This document shows positions 7,753 to 16,417 of a DNA stretch of 64,000 bases, one piece after another. Source of the stretch: Amycolatopsis orientalis DSM 43388 (GTDB lineage Bacteria; Actinomycetota; Actinomycetes; Mycobacteriales; Pseudonocardiaceae); contig NZ_ASXG01000109.1 in the NCBI RefSeq assembly GCF_000411975.1, forward strand, positions 62,001 to 126,000, given 5' to 3'. Numbering within the stretch: the stretch's first letter is position 1; every line of letters starts with the position of its first letter. Made by a program: the position numbers and the translations under genes. Under the pieces are notes generated by a model. That model was not told the origin of the DNA. It did not search any database and saw only the letters and a program-made list of their open reading frames with translations.

Positions 7753-8763
7753 ATGGTTCCCGAAGCAATCGGCCATCTCCGTACGCTCGGGCTCAAAGCG
7801 GACGAAGCAGAAATCTATCTCGACCTACTTTCGTCGGGCCCGCTTCCGCCGGACCGGCTGGCGGACGAGACCGGCCGCGACCCCGGCGAGGTGCGCCGGG
7901 TGCTGGCGGTGCTGGCCGGGATCGGACTGGCCGGCCCGGTCGACGGACCGGGTTCGCCGATGTCGGCGCTCCGCCCAGACCCGGTGCTGGAAGTGCTGAC
8001 CAGGCAACGCGAAGCCGAACTGGCCGGCGCCCGAGCGGCGATGACGCGCCTGTACGAGCAATACCGCCGGCATTCGGCCGGCTACGTCGCCGACTCGATG
8101 ATCGAGGTGGTCAGCGGAACCACTGCCGCCGAACGGGTGCGGCAGCTTGAGCGAGCGGCGCGGACGGAGGTCCGCGGCCTGGACTCGCCGCCGTACTACG
8201 CCGACGCGGACGCCAACGAGATCGAACTGGAGAACCTGGCCCGGGGCGTCCGCTACCGGGCGGTTTACGGCAGGGTCGCGCTGGAGCGTCCCGAGTACGT
8301 CGCGGAAAACATCCTGCCCTGCGGCAAAAGCGGGGAGGAGGCGCGGGTGCTGCCGGAGGTCCCGGTGAAGCTGCTGATCGTCGACGACTGCGCGGCCCTC
8401 TCCGGCGCGGACCGCACCGTGCTGCTGATCCGCTCGTGCGGCCTGTTCGACGCGCTGGCCGGACTGTTCGAGATGTGCTGGCAGGTCGCGCTGCCCCTCG
8501 GCCTCGCCGCGGACACCTCCGGCCCGGAGATCCGGCCCAGCGAACGACGACTCCTCGCCCTGCTCGCGGCCGGCCTCACGGACGACCAGGTCGCCCGGGT
8601 GCTCGGCGTGAGCAGGCGGACGATGTTCCGCTATCTCGAGAACCTGATGGCCCGCACCGGAGCGGCGAACCGGTTCCAGCTGGCGTTGCACGCGACACGC
8701 AACGATTGGCTGTCGGTGGACAGCCAGCCGGGGGATTCGGTGGTGCGGTCGGTTCCGTTGTGA
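7753..8763 (+). CDS. TrmB-like / LuxR-type HTH transcriptional regulator
   Basis: 336 residues. The N-terminus resembles a TrmB winged helix (AIGHLRTLGLKADEAEIYLD; LAGIGL). A middle region resembles a phospholipase-D-like ligand domain (RAARTEVRGLDSPPYY). The C-terminus is a LuxR/GerE HTH (SERRLLALLAAGLTDDQVAR...RRTMFRYLENLM). This TrmB-LuxR combination is common in actinomycetes. ATG at 7753 is chosen because GGAGG lies at 7739-7743. It is divergent from the S53 peptidase with a 138-bp shared promoter region, so it may control that gene. Its 3' end is duplicated downstream. Confidence 0.85.
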   Translation: MVPEAIGHLRTLGLKADEAEIYLDLLSSGPLPPDRLADETGRDPGEVRRVLAVLAGIGLAGPVDGPGSPMSALRPDPVLEVLTRQREAELAGARAAMTRLYEQYRRHSAGYVADSMIEVVSGTTAAERVRQLERAARTEVRGLDSPPYYADADANEIELENLARGVRYRAVYGRVALERPEYVAENILPCGKSGEEARVLPEVPVKLLIVDDCAALSGADRTVLLIRSCGLFDALAGLFEMCWQVALPLGLAADTSGPEIRPSERRLLALLAAGLTDDQVARVLGVSRRTMFRYLENLMARTGAANRFQLALHATRNDWLSVDSQPGDSVVRSVPL

Positions 8764-9075
8764 GGGGCGCGGGAGGGGCAGCTGCCGAGGCTGCGTGTTT
8801 GTGCGGTCGACGAACTGGATGGCTGGTGCGGGCAGCGAACCGGTTCCGGTTCGCGTCGCCTGTGCTTGGCCCTCGGTGGATTGCCCGCGGGGGAGGGCTT
8901 CGTCGGTGCGGTCGGGCGGGTTGTGGCGTCGGTTTTGGATGCATCGCGGGCGAAGGTGGGTGGTTGTCGAGCCGGAGGCACGTGCGGGCCTTGAGCCGGT
9001 TCGCACGGCACCAGCTGCCACGGCCGGCCGTCGGCGGACAGCTTCGGCGGTGCGGTCGGTTCCGTCGTGGGTGAG
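8659..9075. repeat. three degenerate tandem copies of the regulator gene 3' end
   Basis: The last ~105 bp of the TrmB/LuxR gene recur twice past its stop, at about 8825-8925 and 8985-9075, offset by roughly 165 and 307-325 bp. Shared blocks include GCGAACCGGTTCC (8665 and 8835), TCGGTGGA followed by GC-rich sequence, and GTGCGGTCGGTTCCG (8743 and 9050; GTGCGGTCGG also at about 8905). The copies have stops and indels and are not coding. Confidence 0.55.
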
Positions 9076-9299
9076 AGCCGGGGCTCGCGCGAATCGGCAT
9101 CACGGGTGCTTGATTCGCGGTGCGAGAGCCGGAAAGCTGGCGCGGGGGCAGACCGAATGCGGTTTTGCGTTGCAGGCACCTCCCGCGGACGGCACCCCAC
9201 CCGGCACGTCACCGCTCATCAGCACTCGCATCGCCGTTCCTCCCCAAGTCGGCTGCTGTCCGGGACATCATCTCGCGCCCCACCGACAAAAACCGGGCT
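8764..9299. other. convergent intergenic region without a gene
   Basis: 536 bp between the regulator (rightward) and an unknown gene (leftward). Contains the repeat copies above and a near-perfect palindrome GCGAACCGG-TT-CCGGTTCGC at 8835-8854, which could act as a terminator stem or protein site. From about 9080 to 9299 nothing is recognisable. Confidence 0.5.
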
Positions 9300-10031
9300 T
9301 CAGCGGGAACGCGAGAGAGCGATCCAGTTCCCGAACTCGCACGCGAGGTGCATCCGGTGCCGGGCGATCATCGACGGCGCGGTCAACCGGGGGAACTCGA
9401 CGCACAGCCGGGCGTGGAATCCGTCGGCCAGGTCGCGGAATTCGTGCCGTACCCCGCCGATCACGAGTCCGGCGCCGCTGCGGGCGGTGCCGGACGCTTC
9501 GAGCGGGAACCCGGGATTCCGGGGCGTGGCGAGCGAACCGGTCTCCGCGTAGTCGACGAAGAACCGCGTCGCGAACGGGCTTCCGCCGGTCGTCTCCACG
9601 ACTTCTTGGCGGCCGTCGGGTGCCGTGTCGATCAGGAAGTGATCGGGGTTGGCCGCGACCATGCTGCGTGCGTAGTCCTCGCGGCCGGTGTCCGAGAACC
9701 AGGCGACGAATTCGGCGGCGGTGCCGGCACCGCTGACGTAAAGGTCGCACGTGCTGGTGGCTCGGCGGCCCCGGGACAGCGCGGTGAGCGCTCGCCCGGC
9801 GGCGTCGCTGCGCCGCAGGTCGCGGGCGAGCCGGTGGCGCACCTCGTCCGCGCCGAGGGCGAGTTTGGCTTCGGCGAAGGCCTCCCGCATGCGCGGGAGG
9901 GAGCCGGTCGGGGCGGGCAGGCCGATTTTCGCGGCGGCCTTGCGCATCCGGCCCGTTTCCCAGGCGAGCACGTCGTCGCGGGCGACCGGACGCCCGGCGA
10001 GGACGGCGCGGATGGACAGTGCGGCGGACAT
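9300..10031 (-). CDS. hypothetical protein (actinomycete-specific)
   Basis: 243 residues; not recognised. Start ATG at 10029-10031 is preceded by CCGGAGG, giving good support. The N-terminal half is helical and rich in Ala/Arg. The C-terminal half has regular beta content (CDLYVSGAGTAAEFVAWFSD; EVVETTGGSPFATRFFVDYA; GAGLVIGGVRHEFRDL) and resembles a small ligand-binding or lipocalin-like beta structure, but no catalytic motif is visible. It is divergent from the XRE-cupin regulator across a 94-bp region containing TGAACA/TGTTCA half sites, which suggests joint regulation. Confidence 0.7.
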   Translation of the reverse strand: MSAALSIRAVLAGRPVARDDVLAWETGRMRKAAAKIGLPAPTGSLPRMREAFAEAKLALGADEVRHRLARDLRRSDAAGRALTALSRGRRATSTCDLYVSGAGTAAEFVAWFSDTGREDYARSMVAANPDHFLIDTAPDGRQEVVETTGGSPFATRFFVDYAETGSLATPRNPGFPLEASGTARSGAGLVIGGVRHEFRDLADGFHARLCVEFPRLTAPSMIARHRMHLACEFGNWIALSRSR

Positions 10032-10055
10032 GGCGACCTCCGGAGGAACCAGGAT

Positions 10056-10101
10056 TGAACAATCTTCGGTGTTAGGCTCACGATCTGACCAGCAATGTTC
10101 A
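10056..10101. promoter_or_regulatory. candidate XRE-cupin operator half sites
   Basis: TGAACA (10056-10061) and TGTTCA (10096-10101) form an inverted pair 40 bp apart in the divergent promoter region, with an additional GGTGTT at 10069. The same TGAACA element recurs at 10919-10924 before the catabolic operon. Inferred autoregulatory site. Confidence 0.35.
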
Positions 10102-10125
10102 GCGACAGCAAACAGGGGGCGCGCG

Positions 10126-10848
10126 GTGGAGGACAAGATCGGCCCGGCGCTGCGGCAAGCTCGGCTCGCCCGCGGCCTGAGCCTGCGCGGGGTCGCGTCG
10201 GCCGCCGGGATCTCGGCGAGCCTGCTGTCGCAGGTGGAGAACGGCAAGTCCCAGCCCTCGGTGAGCACGTTGTACGCGCTGGTCAGCCACCTCGGGATGT
10301 CGCTCGACGAGCTGCTCGGCCTCCGTGCCCGGACGGCGGACGCGGGGCGTCCGGCCGAAGCGGAAACCGGGCGGCCGGAGGTCGTCCAGCGCGCCGCCGA
10401 CAACCCGGTGCTGGAGATGGCGAACGGCGTCCGGTGGGAGCGGCTCGCGGTCGGGCCCGGCGCCGCGGCGGACGCCCTGCTCGTCACCTACGAGCCCGGC
10501 GCGGCGAGCGCGGCGGACCGGAAACTCATGCGGCACAGCGGAACCGAGTACGCGTACCTGCTGTCCGGCGAGCTGACCCTGCTGCTCGACTTCGACCGCC
10601 ATCACGTCCGCGCGGGCGATTCGCTCTGTTTCGACTCCACCCGTCCGCACCTGTACGTCAACCAGGGCGAAGAACCCGCGCGCGGCGTGTGGTTCGTCGC
10701 CGGACGGCACGATCTCGACCACACCCGGGACTGGGTCGCCGGACAGCTCGGCGCCGCGCCCGCCGCCGGGAAACCGTCCAACGCGGTCGAAGTCCTCGAC
10801 CTGCTCGGTCTGGACCGGCTCTCCGCCGAACCGGATTCGCCCGCCTGA
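10126..10848 (+). CDS. XRE-family regulator with C-terminal cupin domain
   Basis: 240 residues from a GTG at 10126. An N-terminal XRE helix-turn-helix (ALRQARLARGLSLRGVASAA; SLLSQVENGKSQPSVSTLY, residues about 6-60) is joined by a linker to a small-molecule-sensing cupin barrel (SGTEYAYLLSGELTLLLDF; VRAGDSLCFDSTRPHLYVNQ). Such regulators usually control catabolic or polyamine/amino-acid genes and sense the pathway substrate through the cupin. The gene lies immediately upstream of and co-oriented with the hydroxyquinol operon (106-bp gap with its own promoter). Confidence 0.92.
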   Translation: MEDKIGPALRQARLARGLSLRGVASAAGISASLLSQVENGKSQPSVSTLYALVSHLGMSLDELLGLRARTADAGRPAEAETGRPEVVQRAADNPVLEMANGVRWERLAVGPGAAADALLVTYEPGAASAADRKLMRHSGTEYAYLLSGELTLLLDFDRHHVRAGDSLCFDSTRPHLYVNQGEEPARGVWFVAGRHDLDHTRDWVAGQLGAAPAAGKPSNAVEVLDLLGLDRLSAEPDSPA

Positions 10849-10887
10849 TCGCACCCGTTCCTCCCGACCGCTTGTGTCTGCTCGCAC

Positions 10888-10925
10888 TTGACATCTGTCC
10901 AGTGGTGTTTAATGTAGCTGAACAC
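10888..10925 (+). promoter_or_regulatory. promoter and overlapping inverted repeat of the hydroxyquinol operon
   Basis: A perfect -35 box TTGACA (10888-10893) and TAATGT (10910-10915) are spaced 16 bp. The -10 region overlaps an imperfect inverted repeat TGTTTA-N7-TGAACA (10906-10924), extended as GTGTT...AACAC. A repressor bound here would block RNA polymerase. The TGAACA element matches the site before the XRE-cupin gene. Confidence 0.55.
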
Positions 10926-10953
10926 AAGAGTTAACACACCCTCGGGAGGTCCC

Positions 10954-11787
10954 GTGCTGATCGGATTCGCCGGGCTCGGGCGGATGGGCCGGCCGATGGC
11001 CGCGCGCCTGGCCCGGGCGGGGCACACCGTCCTCGCCTACGACCCGGGGCTCGCCGCCGCGCCGGAGAACCTCATCGTCGTCGACGCGGCCGAGCGGCTC
11101 GCCGAAGCGCCGCTGAGCTTCAGCATGCTGCCGGACGGAGCGACCACCCGCGACCTCGTGCTGCACGGGCTGTCCGGGGCGGGACCGGGCCACCTCCACG
11201 TGGTGATGGGGACCGTCGGACCGGCGCTGGTGCGCGAGCTGGCCGCCGGGGCGGTGGAACTGGCGGACGCGCCGGTGTCCGGGAGCGTGTCGATGGCGGA
11301 GACGGGCCAGATCACCACGATGGTCGGCGGAACCGTCGCGCAGTTCGAGCGGCTCCGCCCGGTGCTGGCGGCGATGACCGCGGCGCAGGTGCACACCGGT
11401 CCGGTCGGTTCGGGTTCGGCGGCGAAGCTCGCGGTGAACACCGTGCTCGCCGCCGTCAACCAGGGCGTCGCCGAAGGCCTGCTCGTCGCGGAAGCGGGCG
11501 GGCTCGACCTCAAGCTGTTCTACGACGTGTTGCGCACCAGCGCCGCCGGCGCCCCTTACGTGGGATACAAGGAGGAAGCGTTCCTCTCCCCGGCGTCGGC
11601 CGGGGTCGCCGCCCCGGTTTCGTTGCTCCGCAAGGATCTCGGCCTCGCGCTCGACCTGGCGGGACGGCACCTGCCCGGCGCGGAAGCCTCCCGCGCTGTC
11701 CTCGACGACGCGATCGCCGCGGGCCTCGGCGACGAAGACATGGCTCAGGTTCTCGCCGCACTGCGGCTGCGCAACGCCTGCGCGTGA
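10954..11787 (+). CDS. NAD(P)-dependent beta-hydroxyacid dehydrogenase (3-hydroxyisobutyrate dehydrogenase family)
   Basis: 277 residues, GTG start after GGGAGG. The Rossmann motif GLGRMGRPMA is at the N-terminus. The substrate loop APVSGSVSMAETGQITTMVGG lies mid-protein (about residues 106-126) and the catalytic lysine motif GSAAKLAVN follows. The family oxidises or reduces small beta-hydroxy acids or aldehydes. As the first gene of the catabolic operon it may process a side chain or semialdehyde released from the aromatic substrate; this is inference. A ThuA-like or GLYR role cannot be excluded. Confidence 0.88.
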   Translation: MLIGFAGLGRMGRPMAARLARAGHTVLAYDPGLAAAPENLIVVDAAERLAEAPLSFSMLPDGATTRDLVLHGLSGAGPGHLHVVMGTVGPALVRELAAGAVELADAPVSGSVSMAETGQITTMVGGTVAQFERLRPVLAAMTAAQVHTGPVGSGSAAKLAVNTVLAAVNQGVAEGLLVAEAGGLDLKLFYDVLRTSAAGAPYVGYKEEAFLSPASAGVAAPVSLLRKDLGLALDLAGRHLPGAEASRAVLDDAIAAGLGDEDMAQVLAALRLRNACA

Positions 11788-11804
11788 CCGAAAAAGGAGA
11801 CGAC

Positions 11805-12200
11805 ATGACCGTTCGCGCCACCGCGCAGGTCGAAGCGGCCATCCGGGCGCTGGAGGAAGAACGTTACACCGCGATGGCTTCCGGCGACATCGACGCGTTC
11901 GCCGCGCTCGCGCACCCGGAACTCGCCTACACCCATTCGAACGCCGTCACCGACACCCTGGATTCGTACCGGGAGAAACTGCGGTCGGGCTACTACGTCT
12001 ACCACCGCATCGACCACCCGATCGACCGCATCGTCATTTCCGGTGACACCGCGGTCGTCGTGGGGGAGATGCACGCGGACATCACCGCCGGCGGAACGCG
12101 AAAGACGTTGGCCAACAAGGCATTGGCGGTGTGGGTGCGAGAAGACGGCCGCTGGCTGCTCCTGGCCTACCAGCCCACTGTGCTGCCGGAGCCGAACTGA
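11805..12200 (+). CDS. NTF2-like / DUF4440 small protein
   Basis: 131 residues with the cone-shaped NTF2/SnoaL fold pattern: helices (AAIRALEEERYTAMASGDI), DAFAALAHPELAYTHSNAV, and strands ending DGRWLLLAYQPT. ATG at 11805 is chosen over an in-frame upstream codon because AAAGGAGA precedes it. Its TGA overlaps the next ATG (TGATG). Members serve as small-substrate isomerases/dehydratases or binding subunits; the actual role is unknown. Confidence 0.78.
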   Translation: MTVRATAQVEAAIRALEEERYTAMASGDIDAFAALAHPELAYTHSNAVTDTLDSYREKLRSGYYVYHRIDHPIDRIVISGDTAVVVGEMHADITAGGTRKTLANKALAVWVREDGRWLLLAYQPTVLPEPN

Positions 12201-13243
12201 TGACCGCGTTCGCCTACAACGCGTTGCCCGGCCGGGTGGTCTTCGGCCGCGGTGCCGCGCGGACACAGCTGGCCGCTGAAGCGGAAGACTTGGGGGCCAA
12301 GCGAATCCTCGTCATCGCCGCGGGTGCCGAAGCGGATCTGGCCACCGAGCTGTGCGCCCAGTTCTCCGACCGGATCGCCGCCACGTTCACCGACGTCCGG
12401 CCGCACGTCCCGATCGAGGTCGCGGAGCAGGCGCGAGCCGCGGCGGACGGCGTCGATCTGGTGCTGTCCGTGGGCGGCGGTTCTACCACGGGCACCGCGA
12501 AAGCGGTCGCGTTGACTACTGGTCTCCCGATCCTGGCCGTACCGACGACCTACGCCGGCTCAGAGGTCACCCCGGTCTGGGGACTGACCGAAGCGGGCCG
12601 CAAAACCACCGGCACCGACCCGCGCGTGCTGCCGCGGACCGTCGTCTACGACCCCGACCTGACCCGGACTTTGCCGCCGGGACTGGCGGTGGCCAGCGCC
12701 CTCAACGCGATGGCGCACTGCGTGGAAGCGTTCTGGGCGTCCCGGCGCAACCCGGTGTCCGGCGCGATCGCCGAGGACGGCATCCGGCACCTCGCGGCCG
12801 GACTCGCCGACCCGGCTTCGACCGGAGAACTGCTGCTGGGCGCGTACCTCGCCGGAGCGGCGTTCGCCGGTGCCGGATCCGGGCTGCACCACAAGATCTG
12901 CCACGCCCTGGGCGGCGCGCTCGACCTGCCGCACGCCCAGACCCACGCCATCGTGCTCCCGTACGTGCTCGCGTTCAACGCTCCCCACGCCGCCGATGCC
13001 GCCTCCCGCATTGCCCGCGCGCTCGGGGTGCCCGATCCGGTCGCCGGTCTCCACCGGCTGGGCGCCCGCTCGGGAATCCCCGCCGGACTGCGCGAACTCG
13101 GCATGGCGGAGTCCGATGTGGACACCGTGCTGGCCGAGATCGATCCGCCCGTCGACAACCCCCGTCCGGTCACCGCCGCCGGCCTCCGGTCCCTGCTGCA
13201 CGCCGCGTGGGCCGGAACCGAGCCCGAGAAGGATCTCCCATGA
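12200..13243 (+). CDS. maleylacetate reductase
   Basis: 347 residues, iron-containing alcohol dehydrogenase family. It reduces maleylacetate to 3-oxoadipate with NAD(P)H in the hydroxyquinol/chlorocatechol pathways. Diagnostic segments are VGGGSTTGTAKAVAL (dinucleotide-binding), PTTYAGSEVTPVWGL, AMAHCVEAFW and GLHHKICHALGG with conserved histidines that match maleylacetate reductases rather than general group-III ADHs. ATG overlaps the preceding stop; its TGA overlaps the dioxygenase ATG (ATGA). Adjacent hydroxyquinol dioxygenase supplies its substrate, which makes the assignment firm. Confidence 0.94.
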   Translation: MTAFAYNALPGRVVFGRGAARTQLAAEAEDLGAKRILVIAAGAEADLATELCAQFSDRIAATFTDVRPHVPIEVAEQARAAADGVDLVLSVGGGSTTGTAKAVALTTGLPILAVPTTYAGSEVTPVWGLTEAGRKTTGTDPRVLPRTVVYDPDLTRTLPPGLAVASALNAMAHCVEAFWASRRNPVSGAIAEDGIRHLAAGLADPASTGELLLGAYLAGAAFAGAGSGLHHKICHALGGALDLPHAQTHAIVLPYVLAFNAPHAADAASRIARALGVPDPVAGLHRLGARSGIPAGLRELGMAESDVDTVLAEIDPPVDNPRPVTAAGLRSLLHAAWAGTEPEKDLP

Positions 13244-14118
13244 CCAACCGAGAAACCCTGGCCGCGCGACGAGAACAAGCCGTTACCGACGAGGTGCTGG
13301 CCAGCTTCGACGGGGCCGGCCCGCGGCTGCGCGAGGTGCTGCGGAGCCTGGTCCGGCACCTGCACGGGTTCGCCCGGGAAGTCCGGCTCAGCGAACAGGA
13401 ATGGGAAACCGCGATCGGATTCCTCACCCGGGCCGGGCATCTCACCGACGACCGGCGGCAGGAATTCATCCTCCTGTCCGACGTCCTCGGACTGTCCATG
13501 CTGACCGTCGCGATCAACGAACCGCAGGTGCCGGGCGCGACCGAGGCGACGGTCTTCGGGCCGTTCTTCCACGACGAGGCCCCGGAGATCCCGCTCGGCG
13601 GCGACGTCGCGCGCGGCGCGGCCGGTACGCCGTGCTACGTGTCCGGACAGGTCCGCGACACCGGCGGCAAGCCGGTCGCCGGGGCCCGGATCGACGTGTG
13701 GGAGGCCGACGAGGACGGCTTCTACGACGTGCAGTACGCCGACGGCCGCTCCGCCGGCCGGGCGTGGCTGCGCACCGGGCCGGCCGGGGAGTACCGGTTC
13801 TGGTCGGTGCTTCCCGCGCCGTATCCGATCCCGCACGACGGGCCGGTCGGCGATCTGCTCAAGGCCGCCGGGCGCGGCCCGATGCGCCCGGCGCACCTGC
13901 ACTTCATGGTCACCGCGCCCGGGTACCGGCGGCTGATCACCCACCTTTTCCTCGCCGGCGACCCGCATCTGGGCGACGACGCGGTGTTCGGCGTCAAAGA
14001 AAGCCTGGTCGTCGAGCCGGTGCCGCACGAGGCCGGCCCAGCGCCCGACGGGACCGAGCCGGCCGGCGCCTGGTCCAGCATCGCCTTCGACCTCGTGCTC
14101 GTCCCGGAACCGGCCTGA
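13240..14118 (+). CDS. hydroxyquinol 1,2-dioxygenase (intradiol)
   Basis: 292 residues, usual length for the family. Opens 1,2,4-trihydroxybenzene between the hydroxyl-bearing carbons to give maleylacetate, using non-haem Fe(III). The N-terminal helical domain (residues 1-~100) contains LLSDVLGLSMLTVAINEP, typical of hydroxyquinol enzymes. Iron ligands by alignment with catechol dioxygenases are Tyr162 (GFYDVQY), Tyr195 (PAPYPIPHDGPVG), and His219/His221 (RPAHLHF). Translationally coupled to maleylacetate reductase. Confidence 0.95.
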   Translation: MTNRETLAARREQAVTDEVLASFDGAGPRLREVLRSLVRHLHGFAREVRLSEQEWETAIGFLTRAGHLTDDRRQEFILLSDVLGLSMLTVAINEPQVPGATEATVFGPFFHDEAPEIPLGGDVARGAAGTPCYVSGQVRDTGGKPVAGARIDVWEADEDGFYDVQYADGRSAGRAWLRTGPAGEYRFWSVLPAPYPIPHDGPVGDLLKAAGRGPMRPAHLHFMVTAPGYRRLITHLFLAGDPHLGDDAVFGVKESLVVEPVPHEAGPAPDGTEPAGAWSSIAFDLVLVPEPA

Positions 14119-14148
14119 ACTCGCGCACCTCACCGTGGAGAAGCGAAC

Positions 14149-15363
14149 ATGAGAAATTCCCGATGGATCGTCCTCGGCGGCTGTTTCCTCGCCTACCTCT
14201 TCGACGCGCTGGAGATCGTGCTGCTGTCGCTCGCGCTTCCGACGATCCGGCACGACCTGGGGCTTTCGGTGACGCAAGCCGGTCTGCTCGCGACCGCGAC
14301 CCTGCTGGGCATCGGCGTCAGCAGCGTCACCGGCGGCTATGTCGCGGACAACTTCGGCCGGAAGAAGGCGCTGGTCGCCTCCCTGCTCGTGTTCGGCGGA
14401 GGCACGGCGGCGCTCGCCGTCGTGCCGGACTTCAGCGTGTTCCTGATTCTCCGGTTCCTCGCCGGGATCGGGCTCGGCGCGGTCTGGAGCGTCGTGTCGG
14501 CCTATGTGGTCGAGACCTGGCCGCCGCGGCTGCGCGGCCGGGCCGCCGCGTTCGTGATCAGCGCCTTCCCGGCGGGAGGCGCGATCGCCGCCGTCCTGTC
14601 CGCGCCGTTCCTGCCGAATTGGCGGATGATGTTCTTCGCCGCCGGGGTCGCGGTCGTGGCGCCGGTGCTGGTCGTGCTCGCCTTCTTCCCGGAGTCGGCG
14701 AGCTGGGCGGAGCAAAAAGCGCGGACCGGCCGCTCCGTGACAGTGGCGCACGTGCTGCGCGGTTCCCTGCGCCGCACTACGTTGCTCGGCACTCTCATGG
14801 CCGCGCTGGCGCTGACCGGGTACTGGGGCACGACCACCTGGCTGCCGACGTACCTGACCGTCGAACGCGGCTTGCCCGCTCCATCAGTCGCGGTGTTCGT
14901 CACCGTCCTCAACCTCGGCATGTTCCTGGGATACAACGGTTTCGGCCTGCTCGCGGACAGTTTCGGCCGACGCCGGACGATCGTGGCGACTCTCGTCGGC
15001 GTCACCGTCACCCTGCCCGTCTACGCCCTGGTGACCCATCAGCCGGCGCTGATGTGGCTCGGCCCGGTCTTCGGCGCGTTCACCGCGTTCTTCGGACTGT
15101 TCGGCTCCTATCTCGGCGAGCTGTTCCCCACCCGCGCCCGGGCCACCGGCGCGGGATTCTGCTTCAACGTCGGACGCGGGATCTCCGCTTTCGCCCCGTT
15201 CGTCTTGGCCGGTCTCGCCGGAACGATCGGCTTCAGCGGCGGACTTCTGGTGTGCGCCGGATTCTTCGCCCTCGCCGCGATCACCGCACTGTTGCTGCCT
15301 CGCACCGCTTCCGGCGACGTTGTCGCGCCCGAATCCGAGCGTGCCCGCGGAGTCGCGGCATGA
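14149..15363 (+). CDS. MFS transporter, aromatic acid:H+ symporter-like
   Basis: 404 residues with about twelve membrane helices. The MFS signature GGYVADNFGRKKALV lies in the first loop and a related LLADSFGRRRTIV in the mid loop. FDALEIVLLSLALPTI resembles the conserved DGxD-like segment of helix 1 in the AAHS family. Position between the ring-cleavage enzyme and two further catabolic genes suggests import of the aromatic growth substrate. Its TGA overlaps the ATGATG of the next gene. Confidence 0.86.
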   Translation: MRNSRWIVLGGCFLAYLFDALEIVLLSLALPTIRHDLGLSVTQAGLLATATLLGIGVSSVTGGYVADNFGRKKALVASLLVFGGGTAALAVVPDFSVFLILRFLAGIGLGAVWSVVSAYVVETWPPRLRGRAAAFVISAFPAGGAIAAVLSAPFLPNWRMMFFAAGVAVVAPVLVVLAFFPESASWAEQKARTGRSVTVAHVLRGSLRRTTLLGTLMAALALTGYWGTTTWLPTYLTVERGLPAPSVAVFVTVLNLGMFLGYNGFGLLADSFGRRRTIVATLVGVTVTLPVYALVTHQPALMWLGPVFGAFTAFFGLFGSYLGELFPTRARATGAGFCFNVGRGISAFAPFVLAGLAGTIGFSGGLLVCAGFFALAAITALLLPRTASGDVVAPESERARGVAA

Positions 15364-16397
15364 TGCGGGCGGCGGTTTATCACGGCCGGCGGGACATCCG
15401 GATCGAACAGGTGCCGATACCGAAGCCGAAAGCCGGCGAGGTGCTTGTCGCGGTACGGCGCAACGGCCTTTGCGGCACCGACGCGGCGGAATGGGCGAAC
15501 GGGCCGGTCCTGGTGCCGCTGCACCGGCGGCATCCGGCCAGCGGGCACGTCGGGCCGATGATTCCCGGACACGAATTCGCAGGCGAGGTCGTGGAGGGGA
15601 TCCCGGGGCTGCCAGCCGGGACCATGGTTTCCTCCGGCGCCGGTGTCTGGTGCGGACAGTGCGACCGGTGTGCCTCGGGGCGAACGAATGTGTGCCGCGA
15701 CTACTACACCCTCGGCTTGAACGCACCGGGCGGTTTGGCGGAGTACGCGGCGGTGCCGGCGAAAACATTGCGGCCGGTCCCGGCTGGGATGTCCGCGGAT
15801 TCCGCCGGGATGGCGCAGCCGCTCGCGGTCGGCCTGCACGCGGCGCGCAGGGCAGGCGTCCGGGACGGGGATTCGGTGGTGCTCATCGGCGCGGGGGCGA
15901 TCGGGACGTTCGTGCTCGCCGGGCTGGCCCGCCTGCGGAACGCCGAGATCACGGTGCTCGACCTGCCCGGCCCGAAGCTGGAGCGGGCCGCGAAACTCGG
16001 CGCGGCCCGGACGTTGCCCGCTGGTCCGGACGCGGTCGAAGCCGTCCTGGAAGGCACGGGCGGCGCCGACGTGGTGATCGAAGCCAGCGGCGCTCCCGGG
16101 CAGTTCGAGAACGCGCTCCGGATGGTGGCGGCCGGCGGGCGAGTGCTGGCCGTGGGACTCCCGAAGGAGAAACCGGCGGTCGATCTGGCTTCGCTGGCGT
16201 TGCGCGAGGTGACCGTCGAGTCCACGGTTGCCCACGTGTGCGCGACGGATCTGGGGCCGGCACTCGAAATCCTGGCCGACGGGACGCTGGAGTCGCTGCT
16301 GCTGGACTCGGTGATTCCGTTGGCGGACCTGGTCTCGCGCGGGGTGGAACCGCTGGCCGCGGGCCGGGTCGACGGCAAGATTCTCGTGGCCCCCTGA
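15360..16397 (+). CDS. zinc-dependent medium-chain alcohol/polyol dehydrogenase
   Basis: 345 residues. Catalytic zinc motif CGTDAAEW and GHEFAGEVVEG; structural zinc motif CGQCDRCASGRTNVC (four Cys); Rossmann motif GAGAIGTFV. It resembles the butanediol/threonine/sorbitol dehydrogenase branch of the MDR family. It may oxidise a side-chain alcohol of the substrate before C-C cleavage (inference from context). Start ATG at 15360 or 15363; both overlap the MFS stop. Confidence 0.9.
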   Translation: MMRAAVYHGRRDIRIEQVPIPKPKAGEVLVAVRRNGLCGTDAAEWANGPVLVPLHRRHPASGHVGPMIPGHEFAGEVVEGIPGLPAGTMVSSGAGVWCGQCDRCASGRTNVCRDYYTLGLNAPGGLAEYAAVPAKTLRPVPAGMSADSAGMAQPLAVGLHAARRAGVRDGDSVVLIGAGAIGTFVLAGLARLRNAEITVLDLPGPKLERAAKLGAARTLPAGPDAVEAVLEGTGGADVVIEASGAPGQFENALRMVAAGGRVLAVGLPKEKPAVDLASLALREVTVESTVAHVCATDLGPALEILADGTLESLLLDSVIPLADLVSRGVEPLAAGRVDGKILVAP

Positions 16398-16417
16398 GCA
16401 GGCAGAGAGGAAACAGC

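Noticed and set aside
7615..7776. 54-codon N-terminal extension of the S53 peptidase
   Set aside because: It would bury the signal peptide; the GTG at 7614 has a GGGAGG site and gives a normal secretory start.
9067..9736. Plus-strand frames over the convergent spacer and the unknown gene
   Set aside because: Low-complexity Arg/Ser/Gly translations without start signals; the minus-strand frame has a good ribosome binding site and protein-like composition.
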